Both the position numbers and the translations under genes were made by a program. From Pseudarthrobacter chlorophenolicus (GTDB taxonomy: Bacteria; Actinomycetota; Actinomycetes; Actinomycetales; Micrococcaceae), in NCBI RefSeq assembly GCF_000962805.1, contig NZ_JZTW01000013.1, forward strand, positions 1 through 64,000: a stretch of 64,000 bases of DNA. Reading direction: 5' to 3'. Below, in pieces: positions 44,403 through 51,884 of this stretch. Numbering within the stretch: position 1 is the first letter of the stretch; the number at the start of each line of letters is the position of its first letter. The notes beneath the pieces were generated by a model, which saw only the letters and a list, made by a program, of their open reading frames with translations, was not told the origin of the DNA and ran no database searches.

Positions 44403-45680
44403 ATGAGCATGTCCAACACACCGGTCCCGCCGGACGTTCCGCGGACGGCGACCGCGGCGCTCGCCGAACCCACGCAAAGGGTCACCGCGCGCTGGATCAC
44501 CGGACTGGTGCTGGTCAATGTTGGTATCAACGCCGGGTTCTTCGGACCCATCAACGTCTTTATCGCCCAGCAGGCCACTGGCATCGACGAACCCAACAAG
44601 GAGGCCATAGCCTCGCTCGTCCTTGGGTGCGGGGCCGCCGTGTCCCTGGTTGCCAATCCGCTCTTCGGTGCGCTGTCCGACCGGACGGTCTCAGGGTTCG
44701 GCCGGCGTTCCCCTTGGGTCCTTGCCGGTGCCATCCTGGCCACGGCCGCGTTGCTGGCCATGTCCGGGGCAACGGCCGTCGCCCTGCTGGTTCTGTTCTG
44801 GTGCCTGGTCCAACTTGGCGCCAACGCGGCCTACGCGGCCATCACCGCCGCTATACCGGACCGGGTGCCGGTGCTGCAGCGCGGCGGCGTCGGGGGACTG
44901 GCCGCCCTTGGCCAGACGGCGGGGATCCTCCTCGGCGCGGTCTTCGGCGCTGTGGTTTCCGGCAACTTCATGGTGGGTTACTGGCTGTGCGCGGCCGCCC
45001 TGCTGGTCTCAGTGCTGCCGTACCTTTTCCACCGCAATGACCCGCCGCTGCCCAAAGAGCTCCGCCCGCCGTTCTCTCTGGGCAGCTTCCTCCGCGGCTT
45101 CTGGATCAGCCCGGCACGCCACCCGGACTTCGCATGGGCCTGGCTCACCCGCTTCCTGGTCAACGTCTGCAACCAGCTGACCATTGTGTACCTGATCTTC
45201 TTCCTTACGGACGTCATCAAGCATGAGAACCCCGCGCTGGGGGTCCTGACCCTTACCGGCATTTATGCGGTGCTGGTGATGGTTACTGCCGTGATCGCGG
45301 GGCCGTGGAGCGACAGGGTGGGCAAGCGCAAGCCATTCGTGATCGCTTCCTCCGCCATGATCGCCATGGCAGGGCTGACCATGGCCTTCTTCCCCGTGTG
45401 GACCGGCGCCCTGATTGGGGCAGCCATCCTGGGCATCGGCTTCGGCGCGTACCAGGCCGTCGATTTCGCGCTGCTGACGCAAGTGCTCCCGCAGGCCGCG
45501 GACCGTGGCAAGGATATGGGGGTCATTAACGTGGCCGCTTCGCTGCCGCAGGTCTTTGCAACCTACCTGGCTTATCTCGCGGTGACGCAGTTCGGCGGGT
45601 ACGGCACCCTCTTCACCACAGCGGCGGTTATCGGGCTGCTGGGAGCTGTTTTCGTCGTCAAGATCAAGGGCGTGGACTGA
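44403..45680 (+). CDS. MFS transporter, GPH/sugar-cation-like
   Basis: The 425-residue protein has twelve predicted helices with a 30-residue cytoplasmic N-terminus. The pattern NPLFGALSDRTVSGFGRRSPWVLAGA (motif A with R-R-S/K-P-W) resembles the GPH/SLC45 sugar-cation and melibiose-type carriers, and the second half repeats it as AGPWSDRVGKRKPFVIASS. The C-terminal GIGFGAYQAVDFALLTQVLPQAADRGKDMGV is also typical of SLC45-like symporters. It may move sugars or glycosides; the substrate is not given. The gene is divergent from rraA, and a TetR-type regulator gene follows 133 bases later. Confidence 0.8.
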   Translation: MSMSNTPVPPDVPRTATAALAEPTQRVTARWITGLVLVNVGINAGFFGPINVFIAQQATGIDEPNKEAIASLVLGCGAAVSLVANPLFGALSDRTVSGFGRRSPWVLAGAILATAALLAMSGATAVALLVLFWCLVQLGANAAYAAITAAIPDRVPVLQRGGVGGLAALGQTAGILLGAVFGAVVSGNFMVGYWLCAAALLVSVLPYLFHRNDPPLPKELRPPFSLGSFLRGFWISPARHPDFAWAWLTRFLVNVCNQLTIVYLIFFLTDVIKHENPALGVLTLTGIYAVLVMVTAVIAGPWSDRVGKRKPFVIASSAMIAMAGLTMAFFPVWTGALIGAAILGIGFGAYQAVDFALLTQVLPQAADRGKDMGVINVAASLPQVFATYLAYLAVTQFGGYGTLFTTAAVIGLLGAVFVVKIKGVD

Positions 45681-45813
45681 CCCTTCCGGCAGCCTTTTGC
45701 TAAGGCCACTGACGAGTTGCGCCGCTGGCTGGTGCCGTATAGTTGAGCCGGCTGCGGGGCTGTATGGATGGGGGAGCTCCGGCAGCAGCAACCCCAGAAC
45801 ACAACCCCGGAAA

Positions 45814-46428
45814 ATGCTGATGACCGAGACTGTTTCAGACCATCCGCCCATGGCCCCCCGGCCCACCGCACCACGCCAGCGCCTTCGCTACGCACGCATG
45901 CTCGAAGCCGCTGCTTCCTTTGCCCGGAAGGGCCTGGACTCCGTGGACCTGTCCGAAATCGCCGCGAAGGCAGACGTTCCGCTGGGGACGGTGTACCGCT
46001 ACTTTCCGTCCTCCACGCACCTGGTGCTGGCCCTGTACCGCCACCAGCTCGAAGAGCTGGAGGCCGCTGCCCGGCGCGGGCAGGACCGGTTCCGCGGCCG
46101 CGCCCTCCCCGGCGTCGTGATGGAAATCTTCCACATGCGGGTGATGCAGCCGGCCGTGGAACAGTGCCTGAGCCGCGGCGTCTACCTTCCCGACCGGGAC
46201 ACCACGGCCCTGCTGCGCGACATTGACGCCCTGGGTGAGAGGGCCGTGGAGGCAGCTGCCGGCGATGCCGTGGCCGCCAGGGTCCTGCTGCTGGCCGTCA
46301 CTGGTCTGGTCCAGTCCGTCCGGAACCGCCGCCTGTCCCTCTTCGAGGCCGAAGAGGACTTGAAAAAGGCCTGCGCCCGGCTCTCCGCGGCGGCGGATTC
46401 ACGGTTCACACTCCATCAGTCGGCGTAA
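45814..46428 (+). CDS. TetR family transcriptional regulator
   Basis: The 204-residue protein has a TetR HTH in residues about 20-65 (RYARMLEAAASFARKGLDSVDLSEIAAKADVPLGTVYRYFPSSTHLVLALYRH), with recognition helix VPLGTVYRYF. The C-terminal helical domain includes VRNRRLSLFEAEEDLKKACARLSAA. The gene follows the MFS carrier in the same direction; a TATAGT -10 sequence at 45738-45743 could give it its own transcript. Whether it controls the MFS gene is unknown. An in-frame ATG at 45820 is an alternative start. Confidence 0.82.
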   Translation: MLMTETVSDHPPMAPRPTAPRQRLRYARMLEAAASFARKGLDSVDLSEIAAKADVPLGTVYRYFPSSTHLVLALYRHQLEELEAAARRGQDRFRGRALPGVVMEIFHMRVMQPAVEQCLSRGVYLPDRDTTALLRDIDALGERAVEAAAGDAVAARVLLLAVTGLVQSVRNRRLSLFEAEEDLKKACARLSAAADSRFTLHQSA

Positions 46429-46679
46429 CCGGTCTAGACCAATTCGGCATTAAATACGCCTTTATAGCGTGGCGTGAGTCACACGACGCATTGAATAAAC
46501 GATTTGGCATACGATTTCGCTGTCAAGAACGCCGTTTCGTGCTCAGCCGCTTGCCTACCATGGTTCCAGCGGAGCAGCAGGGAGCGAACATCCCCGGGGG
46601 CTCCTCCTACGGACCCGCCACCCCTGGGTTTCCTGTCGCACCATCTTCCCTGCCGGCCCGCACGGGTCCGGCCCAATGT

Positions 46680-46695
46680 GCCGTGCGTGCACGGC
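46680..46695 (+). promoter_or_regulatory. Hairpin just before the malic enzyme ribosome site
   Basis: GCCGTGC-GT-GCACGGC at 46680-46695 forms a perfect 7-bp stem seven bases before AGGAG (46702-46706). In an mRNA with its long 5' region (46429-46715, 287 bp without a gene) it could influence ribosome access. Confidence 0.4.
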
Positions 46696-46715
46696 GAGCA
46701 CCAGGAGACAACGAC

Positions 46716-47915
46716 GTGTCCATTGACGCAGCCACAGCCACTGACAATTCCGCAGCCACCGCACTGACCGAAGCTGAGATCTTCGACGCCCACCAGGGCG
46801 GGAAGCTCTCCATCGCCAGCACCGTCCCGCTGTCCAACAAGCGCGACCTGTCCATCGCCTACACCCCCGGGGTGGCCGAGGTCAGCCGCGCCATCCACAA
46901 GCAGCCGGAGCTCGCCCGCACCCTGACCTGGGCCGAGCGCCTGGTGGTCGTGGTCAGCGACGGCACCGCAGTGCTGGGCCTGGGCAACATCGGTGCCAGC
47001 GCCTCCCTGCCCGTGATGGAGGGCAAGTCCGCACTCTTCAAAAGCTTCGGTGACCTTGACTCCATCCCCCTGGTCCTGAACACCAGCGACGTCGACGAAA
47101 TCGTGGAGACCCTGGTCCGGCTGCGTCCCAGCTTCGGCGCCGTCAACCTCGAGGACATCGCCGCTCCGCGCTGCTTCGAGCTCGAGGAAAAGCTGATCGA
47201 GGCCCTGGACTGCCCGGTCATGCATGACGACCAGCACGGCACCGCCGTGGTGGCACTGGCCGCGCTGACCAACGCCGCCAAGGTCACCGGCCGCAGCCTG
47301 GACAGCCTGAAGGTTGTGGTTTCCGGTGCCGGCGCCGCGGGCATCGCCGTCGCAGAAATCCTGCTGGCAGCCGGCATCCCGGATGTTGTCCTGCTGGATT
47401 CCCGCGGCGTCATCAACAGCACCCGCGCCGATCTCGCCGCTGACGCGTCCAGCAAGAAGGCGGACATCGCCGGCCGCAGCAACCCCCGCGGTGTGGAAGG
47501 CGGCCCGGCCGAGGCCCTCGCCGGAGCCGACGTCTTCATCGGGGTTTCCTCCTCCAAGCTGGACGAAGCGCACCTTGCCCTGATGAACCAGGACGCCATC
47601 GTGTTCGCCCTCTCCAACCCGGACCCCGAGGTCCTGCCGGAGGTCGCCGTCAAGTACGCCGCCGTGGTGGCCACCGGCCGCAGCGACTTCCCCAACCAGA
47701 TCAACAACGTCCTGGCATTCCCCGGCATCTTCCGGGGTGCCCTGGACGCCGGCGCCCGCCGGATCACCCCGGCCATGAAACTGGCGGCGGCCAACGCCAT
47801 CGCCGAGCTCGCCGCCGAGGACCTGGCCGCCGACTACATCGTGCCCAGCCCGCTGGACCCCCGCGTTGCGCCGGCCGTGACCGCAGCCGTCGCCGCGGCG
47901 GTGGAAGCCGAGTAG
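46716..47915 (+). CDS. NAD(P)-dependent malic enzyme
   Basis: The 399-residue enzyme is of the short bacterial malic-enzyme type (ME of MaeA/YtsJ/CitM group). It has SIAYTPGVAEVSRAI with the catalytic Tyr, VLGLGNIGASASLPVMEGKSALFK with the catalytic Lys, metal-binding VNLEDIAAPRCFELE and MHDDQHGTAVV, and a C-terminal Rossmann domain (VVVSGAGAAGIAVAEIL). It oxidatively decarboxylates malate to pyruvate, making NAD(P)H. GTG 46716 with AGGAG is chosen over the long upstream open frame. A 23-bp hairpin follows. Confidence 0.92.
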   Translation: MSIDAATATDNSAATALTEAEIFDAHQGGKLSIASTVPLSNKRDLSIAYTPGVAEVSRAIHKQPELARTLTWAERLVVVVSDGTAVLGLGNIGASASLPVMEGKSALFKSFGDLDSIPLVLNTSDVDEIVETLVRLRPSFGAVNLEDIAAPRCFELEEKLIEALDCPVMHDDQHGTAVVALAALTNAAKVTGRSLDSLKVVVSGAGAAGIAVAEILLAAGIPDVVLLDSRGVINSTRADLAADASSKKADIAGRSNPRGVEGGPAEALAGADVFIGVSSSKLDEAHLALMNQDAIVFALSNPDPEVLPEVAVKYAAVVATGRSDFPNQINNVLAFPGIFRGALDAGARRITPAMKLAAANAIAELAAEDLAADYIVPSPLDPRVAPAVTAAVAAAVEAE

Positions 47916-47930
47916 TCAGCCTTCGCAGTT

Positions 47931-47983
47931 ACGCACGACGGCGGTGCCTCCTTCCCCGAAAAGGAGGCACCGCCGTCGTGCGT
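47931..47983. terminator. Perfect 23-bp hairpin after malic enzyme
   Basis: Bases 47931-47953 (from ACGCACGACGG to GCCTCCTT) pair exactly with 47961-47983 around the loop CCCCGAA, then TTAAAGC. It is the longest perfect stem seen in the window and lies 15 bases after the stop. It should terminate transcription efficiently. Confidence 0.85.
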
Positions 47984-48028
47984 TAAAGCGGTCCGGCGCG
48001 CCTGACGCGCCACCCTAGACTGGGTGCC

Positions 48029-48532
48029 ATGACTTCCGAGACCGTGGTGACCATCCTGTGCGGCCTTGCGATCCTGGTGGGTGTGGCGGGGACCATCATC
48101 CCGGTCCTGCCCGGCAGCATCCTGATCGGGGCCAGCCTGCTGGCGTGGGCCATTTGGGGCGGCGCCGGACCCGCAGGGTGGGTGGTGTTCGCCATCGGCG
48201 TCGTCTTCGTGGCCGTCGGGATGGCCGCCAGCGCCATCCTTACCGGGCGCAAGCTCAAGGAGCATGCCATTCCCAGCCGCAGCATCGTGGTGGGCCTGGT
48301 AGCCGGTGTGGTGGGGATGTTCATCATCCCGGTAGTGGGATTGTTCGTCGGGTTCGCCGCAGGCCTGCTCCTTAGCGAAGTCCTGCGCACCCGCAACCTG
48401 CCCGCCGCTGCCCGGTCCAGCTGGGCCGCCCTCAAAGCCACCGGCATCGGCATGCTCGCCGAATTCGGGCTGGCCTGCCTGGCCGCCAGCGCCTGGGTGA
48501 TCGGGGTGTGGATTGCGGCGGTGAACGGGTAG
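48029..48532 (+). CDS. DUF456-family membrane protein
   Basis: The 167-residue protein has about four to five hydrophobic helices with two repeated halves: AGTIIPVLPGSILIGASLLAWAI (about 20-42) and GMFIIPVVGLFVGFAAGLLLSE (about 95-116), each containing the P(V/I)xPG or IPVVG glycine motif of the DUF456 family. The function is unknown; members are small integral membrane proteins. It starts 46 bases after the malic-enzyme terminator. Confidence 0.75.
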   Translation: MTSETVVTILCGLAILVGVAGTIIPVLPGSILIGASLLAWAIWGGAGPAGWVVFAIGVVFVAVGMAASAILTGRKLKEHAIPSRSIVVGLVAGVVGMFIIPVVGLFVGFAAGLLLSEVLRTRNLPAAARSSWAALKATGIGMLAEFGLACLAASAWVIGVWIAAVNG

Positions 48533-48573
48533 GTTCCCTTGCGCCGTCCGGCACGGACGCGTACAACGGTGGG

Positions 48574-48948
48574 ATGACCGAGCCTTCGGAAGCAGCCGCC
48601 CACATCGACGCGTGGATGGAAAAGTACCAAACCGCGTGGGCCAGCAACCAGCCGGACGATATCCGTGTGCTCTTCACGGAAGATGCGCGGTATGAAACCC
48701 GGCCGCACGACCCCGATGCGTGGACGGGGCAGGACGGGATTGTGGACGGCTGGGTGGCGGCCCGTGACGAGCCGCAGGACTGGACCTTCAGCTGGGAGCT
48801 CCTCGGAACCGACGGACCAACGGCCTTCGTCCAGGGCGTCACCCTTTATGCGGGCGACCAGCCAAGCTACGACAACCTGTGGGTGATCCGTTTTGACGGC
48901 TCGGGCCGTGCCGCCTCCTTCACGGAATGGTTCATGGCCCGTCCCTGA
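48574..48948 (+). CDS. SnoaL/NTF2-like protein
   Basis: The 124-residue product has the cone-like NTF2/SnoaL pattern: N-terminal helix IDAWMEKYQTAWASNQPDDIRVLFTEDARYETRPHD (about 9-44), then strands WTGQDGIVDGWVAARD and the C-terminal YDNLWVIRFDGSGRAASFTEWFM. Related proteins are enzymes of small polyketides, limonene epoxide hydrolases or simple ligand binders. No active site can be named here. The ATG at 48574 is preferred over an upstream in-frame start at 48508 that would read through the preceding gene end. Confidence 0.75.
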   Translation: MTEPSEAAAHIDAWMEKYQTAWASNQPDDIRVLFTEDARYETRPHDPDAWTGQDGIVDGWVAARDEPQDWTFSWELLGTDGPTAFVQGVTLYAGDQPSYDNLWVIRFDGSGRAASFTEWFMARP

Positions 48949-49012
48949 CCTGGCCGGCAGCGGAAAACCTGCCCCGCGTGGGCAGCGGCCGGTCTTTCGT
49001 TAGCATGGAAAG

Positions 49013-49987
49013 ATGACTGCCGGGGACAGCGCACCGATCTACTGGGACAGCCGTGACCTGACGCCGTTCGGCCAGGCACACTTGCGCACGCCGGTCCACG
49101 ACCTTGCCGGCGGAGTGGGCGGCCTGCTGACCGGAGTGCTGGGCGCCCGCAACCCGTCGCTGCTCGCGATCAACGGCGAGGTGCCGCGGCTCCGACGGAT
49201 GCCCCGGCCGGCCAAGGAAGTGCACGACGCCGTCTTCTCCAGCCGGGAACCCGAGCGGCTGATCGCCCTCGCGCGCACCTACCCGGGCTGGGCGGGCCTG
49301 TGCTACCTGATGTCCGGGCTGCTGGTGTACCAGCACGGCGGCTACCTCCGCGCTTCGGAACTGCTGCAGCGCGGGCTCACCACCCGGAACGACGAGGACG
49401 CGAACCGCTACTCCGCCACCTACCTGCGGCGCATCGTCACCCGGATCGAACTGGCGGAACGGGTGGAGGTTCCCGTCCTGTTCAGCGAGGAATCAGTGTT
49501 CCTGGCCCTTGCCCACGCGCTTCGCGAGACCGGCCGCACCGAGGCGGCGCTGGACGCCCTCACCGGGCTGCCGCCGTCGCTCCCCATGGCCCTGGCACGG
49601 TGCTCGCTGGCGCTCAGCCTGGGCCGGAGCCGCACCGTGATCGACTGGACCGAGGGTCTCCTGAACGCCGACGACCTGTCCGCCGCGCTGCTGCTGGTCC
49701 GCGCCCGCGCCCTGCGCCGGGAAGGCCGGCTCGACGCCGCGCAGCAGGCCATCACCGAAGTGCTGCGGCGGCGCAAGACGCACCTCGCGCTCAGGAACGA
49801 TGCCCTGACGGACAAGGCCCTGCTCCTGCTGGACTCCAGCCGGCGCTCGCTCAATCCGCGGGACTGGGGCAGGCGGCACGAGGACCCGGTGCCGCAGCGG
49901 GAGATCGCCGCGCCGGTTCCCATCCGCAAGGACGAGGAGATGCGCCGCATCTGGGAACAGGACTGGAAAAACCTCAGCGAGGACTAG
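49013..49987 (+). CDS. Unknown protein with helical repeats
   Basis: The 324-residue protein is not recognised. It begins with an unusual segment (GDSAPIYWDSRDLTPFGQAHLRTPVHDLAGGVGGLLTGVLGARNPSLLAINGEVPRLRRMP), followed by a helix-rich region of about 200 residues with TPR-like packing (LARTYPGWAGLCYLMSGLLVYQHGGYLRASELLQRGL; ALLLVRARALRREGRLDAAQQAITEVLRR), and a charged tail. TPR-like repeats suggest protein-protein binding. Its stop overlaps the stop of the convergent LysE gene by four bases. No signal peptide is seen. Confidence 0.6.
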   Translation: MTAGDSAPIYWDSRDLTPFGQAHLRTPVHDLAGGVGGLLTGVLGARNPSLLAINGEVPRLRRMPRPAKEVHDAVFSSREPERLIALARTYPGWAGLCYLMSGLLVYQHGGYLRASELLQRGLTTRNDEDANRYSATYLRRIVTRIELAERVEVPVLFSEESVFLALAHALRETGRTEAALDALTGLPPSLPMALARCSLALSLGRSRTVIDWTEGLLNADDLSAALLLVRARALRREGRLDAAQQAITEVLRRRKTHLALRNDALTDKALLLLDSSRRSLNPRDWGRRHEDPVPQREIAAPVPIRKDEEMRRIWEQDWKNLSED

Positions 49988-50631
49988 GCGCGGCCCGCCA
50001 CCAGGGGAACCAGTTGTTCACCGAGCAGCACGGTCCCCAGCAGGACCATGATGACTCCGCTGGCCAGGGTCACAGCCCGCGCCGCACCGGGCCTGCTTTG
50101 CAGCAGCGTGCGGGACAGCAGCGCCACGGCCGTGTAGACCAGCCCCGCCAGCGCCACGAAGGTCATGCCCAGCAGCCCGGACTGCACCGGCACCGGCAGT
50201 GAGGCGTCTGCGCTGACGAACTGCGGGATCAGGGCAACGTAGAACAGCAGGCCCTTCGGGTTGATGCCGCTGGTGCCCATGCCCTGCAGGAAGGTACGCA
50301 GCCGCGTTGCGCCGGGACGTCCGACGGCGCCTGCCGCACTGAAGGAGGCCCCGCGCCACGAGCGGAGCGTGCTGATGCCCAGCCACATCAGGTAGCCGGC
50401 GCCCACCAGCGTCAGCCAGCCCAGTACGCCGGGCATACCGGTCAGTACCGCAGCGAGGCCGGCCACCAGCAGGGCGGTGTGCAGGACGTACCCGCCGCAC
50501 AGTCCGGCCACGGCGGGTACGAAACTGCGCTGACCAAGCCCGGCCGTGATGGAGTAGGCCCAGTCCACGCCGGGAGTGCAGGCTAGGGCCGCGGCCACCA
50601 GCATAAAGGCCAGGAACAGCTCCGGATTCAT
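49984..50631 (-). CDS. LysE/RhtB-type amino-acid exporter
   Basis: The 215-residue protein has six predicted helices and LysE-superfamily traits: N-terminal FLAFMLVAAALACTPGVDWAYSITAGLGQRS (the TPGP-like motif is here TPGVD), central GAGYLMWLGISTLRSW and FLQGMGTSGINPKGLLFYVALIPQFV. It should export an amino acid or derivative. ATG 50631 follows AGGAG. It is divergent from the Lrp-type regulator at 50737, which fits the common LysE-LysG/Lrp pairing. Confidence 0.85.
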   Translation of the reverse strand: MNPELFLAFMLVAAALACTPGVDWAYSITAGLGQRSFVPAVAGLCGGYVLHTALLVAGLAAVLTGMPGVLGWLTLVGAGYLMWLGISTLRSWRGASFSAAGAVGRPGATRLRTFLQGMGTSGINPKGLLFYVALIPQFVSADASLPVPVQSGLLGMTFVALAGLVYTAVALLSRTLLQSRPGAARAVTLASGVIMVLLGTVLLGEQLVPLVAGRA

Positions 50632-50736
50632 GGTTTCTCCTGTCAGGGGTCTTTCAGGAGTAACTGTAGGAACTTTCAGCCCGGAAGTGCTGTCCGGTTT
50701 TCGCGCGGCACGCTCGCAGGGCAGTAGGATTTTTGC

Positions 50737-51192
50737 GTGATAGACGCCATTGACAGGAATATCTTGCGCCACCTCAAAGAGGATGGTCGGATGACCGCCA
50801 CGGCCCTTGCTGCCAAGGTGGGGCTGACGGTGGCCCCTTGCCACCGCCGGCTGCGCGACCTGGAGCAGTCAGGGGTCATCCGGGGCTACAAAGCGGACAT
50901 CGATCCAGCGGCGGTGGGACTCGGGTTTGAGGCGATTGTCTTCGTCACGCTGCGGCAGGTGGACAGGCCCACCATGGAGATCTTCGAGAGCCGGGTGGGG
51001 GACAACCCGAACATCGTGGAGGCGCAGCGGCTGTTCGGTTCCCCGGACTACCTGCTGAAGGTCATCGCGGAGGACCTGCCCGCGTACCAGCGGTTTTACG
51101 ATGCGGAGCTGACGTCCCTGCCGGGCGTGGAACGGCTGACGTCCACCCTGGTGATGAAGAACCTCAAATCGAACGCCGGGCCGCCGGTGTAG
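50737..51192 (+). CDS. Lrp/AsnC family regulator, likely of the LysE exporter
   Basis: The 151-residue protein has an Lrp HTH (IDRNILRHLKEDGRMTATALAAKVGLTVAPCHRRLRDLEQSGVIRGYKADIDPAAVG, about 5-62) and a C-terminal RAM domain that binds amino acids (FVTLRQVDRPTMEIFESRV, FGSPDYLLKVIAEDLPAYQRFYDAELTSLPGV). The GTG at 50737 is the likely start. It is divergent from the LysE-type gene with about 105 bases between, so it probably activates export when the amino acid accumulates. Confidence 0.88.
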   Translation: MIDAIDRNILRHLKEDGRMTATALAAKVGLTVAPCHRRLRDLEQSGVIRGYKADIDPAAVGLGFEAIVFVTLRQVDRPTMEIFESRVGDNPNIVEAQRLFGSPDYLLKVIAEDLPAYQRFYDAELTSLPGVERLTSTLVMKNLKSNAGPPV

Positions 51193-51206
51193 CGGCCGCC
51201 CGTTCC

Positions 51207-51884
51207 TTAGGCCGCTGGGCGGACGTGGACGATGATCACCTGGGTGTCCTTGCCGCCGTCGTACCTCAGGTCGTAGTTCACGTCCAGGCCGGTGGCCGTG
51301 CCGGAGGTGATGGAGAAATCACTCTTCCCGTCAGGGTCGCTTTCGGTGCTGCTGATCCACCGCTCGGCGGAGGCCTCATCGATGCCGTACCGCTGCACGC
51401 CTTCACGGATCAGGGCGAAGTACTCCTCGGCGGATTGTGCGGTGAGGAAGTAGGTGACCTCGCTGAAGTCCGGGCGCTTGTCAGTGGTGTTGAACCGGAT
51501 GCGGTCCGTTTCGCCCGTGATTTCGCCGCTGGGCGCCACAATGGTCAGGTTGATCTTCCCGGCGCCGCGGGTGTTGATCTCGGGCCCATAGCTGTCCTGC
51601 GTGACCTGGACGGATTCCTTGGCCAGCGTGCCGGAGCTCATGTCCAGCCGTGCGGCACCGGTGCTGCGGATGGTCTCCACGCCGGCGGCATCAAGGGTGG
51701 AAAATTCGGAGGTTTTCACGGTGCTCCCTGCAGAAGGTGATGTGGCGGAGGACGGGGTGGCGGGTTCGGGGGTGGACAGCTGGCAGCCGCCCAGGGCCAG
51801 GCCGGCGGCCAGGACCGGCAGGAGGAGTACGACGCCGGACGGGCGCCGTTGCTTCCAGGCTGCGGCCGTGCGGGCGGGCGTCAC
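51207..51884 (-). CDS. Lipoprotein coupled to the WXG-type gene
   Basis: The 225-residue lipoprotein has a basic N-region, a hydrophobic stretch and lipobox L-G-G-Cys34, then a Ser/Thr/Pro linker (about 36-60). The mature part resembles LprG/LppX-like beta-rich folds only in general pattern: VTQDSYGPEINTRGAGKINLTIVAPSGEITGETDRIRF. I do not recognise a family. Its ATG overlaps the stop of the WXG-type gene as ATGA, so it is translated with it. It could protect against, anchor or help export the WXG protein; this is inference from the gene order alone. Confidence 0.7.
   Translation of the reverse strand: MTPARTAAAWKQRRPSGVVLLLPVLAAGLALGGCQLSTPEPATPSSATSPSAGSTVKTSEFSTLDAAGVETIRSTGAARLDMSSGTLAKESVQVTQDSYGPEINTRGAGKINLTIVAPSGEITGETDRIRFNTTDKRPDFSEVTYFLTAQSAEEYFALIREGVQRYGIDEASAERWISSTESDPDGKSDFSITSGTATGLDVNYDLRYDGGKDTQVIIVHVRPAA

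Noticed and set aside
46491..46715. N-terminal extension of the malic enzyme
   Set aside because: The extra 75 residues are Pro/Arg-rich and unlike the family, whereas GTG 46716 has an AGGAG site and gives the normal length.
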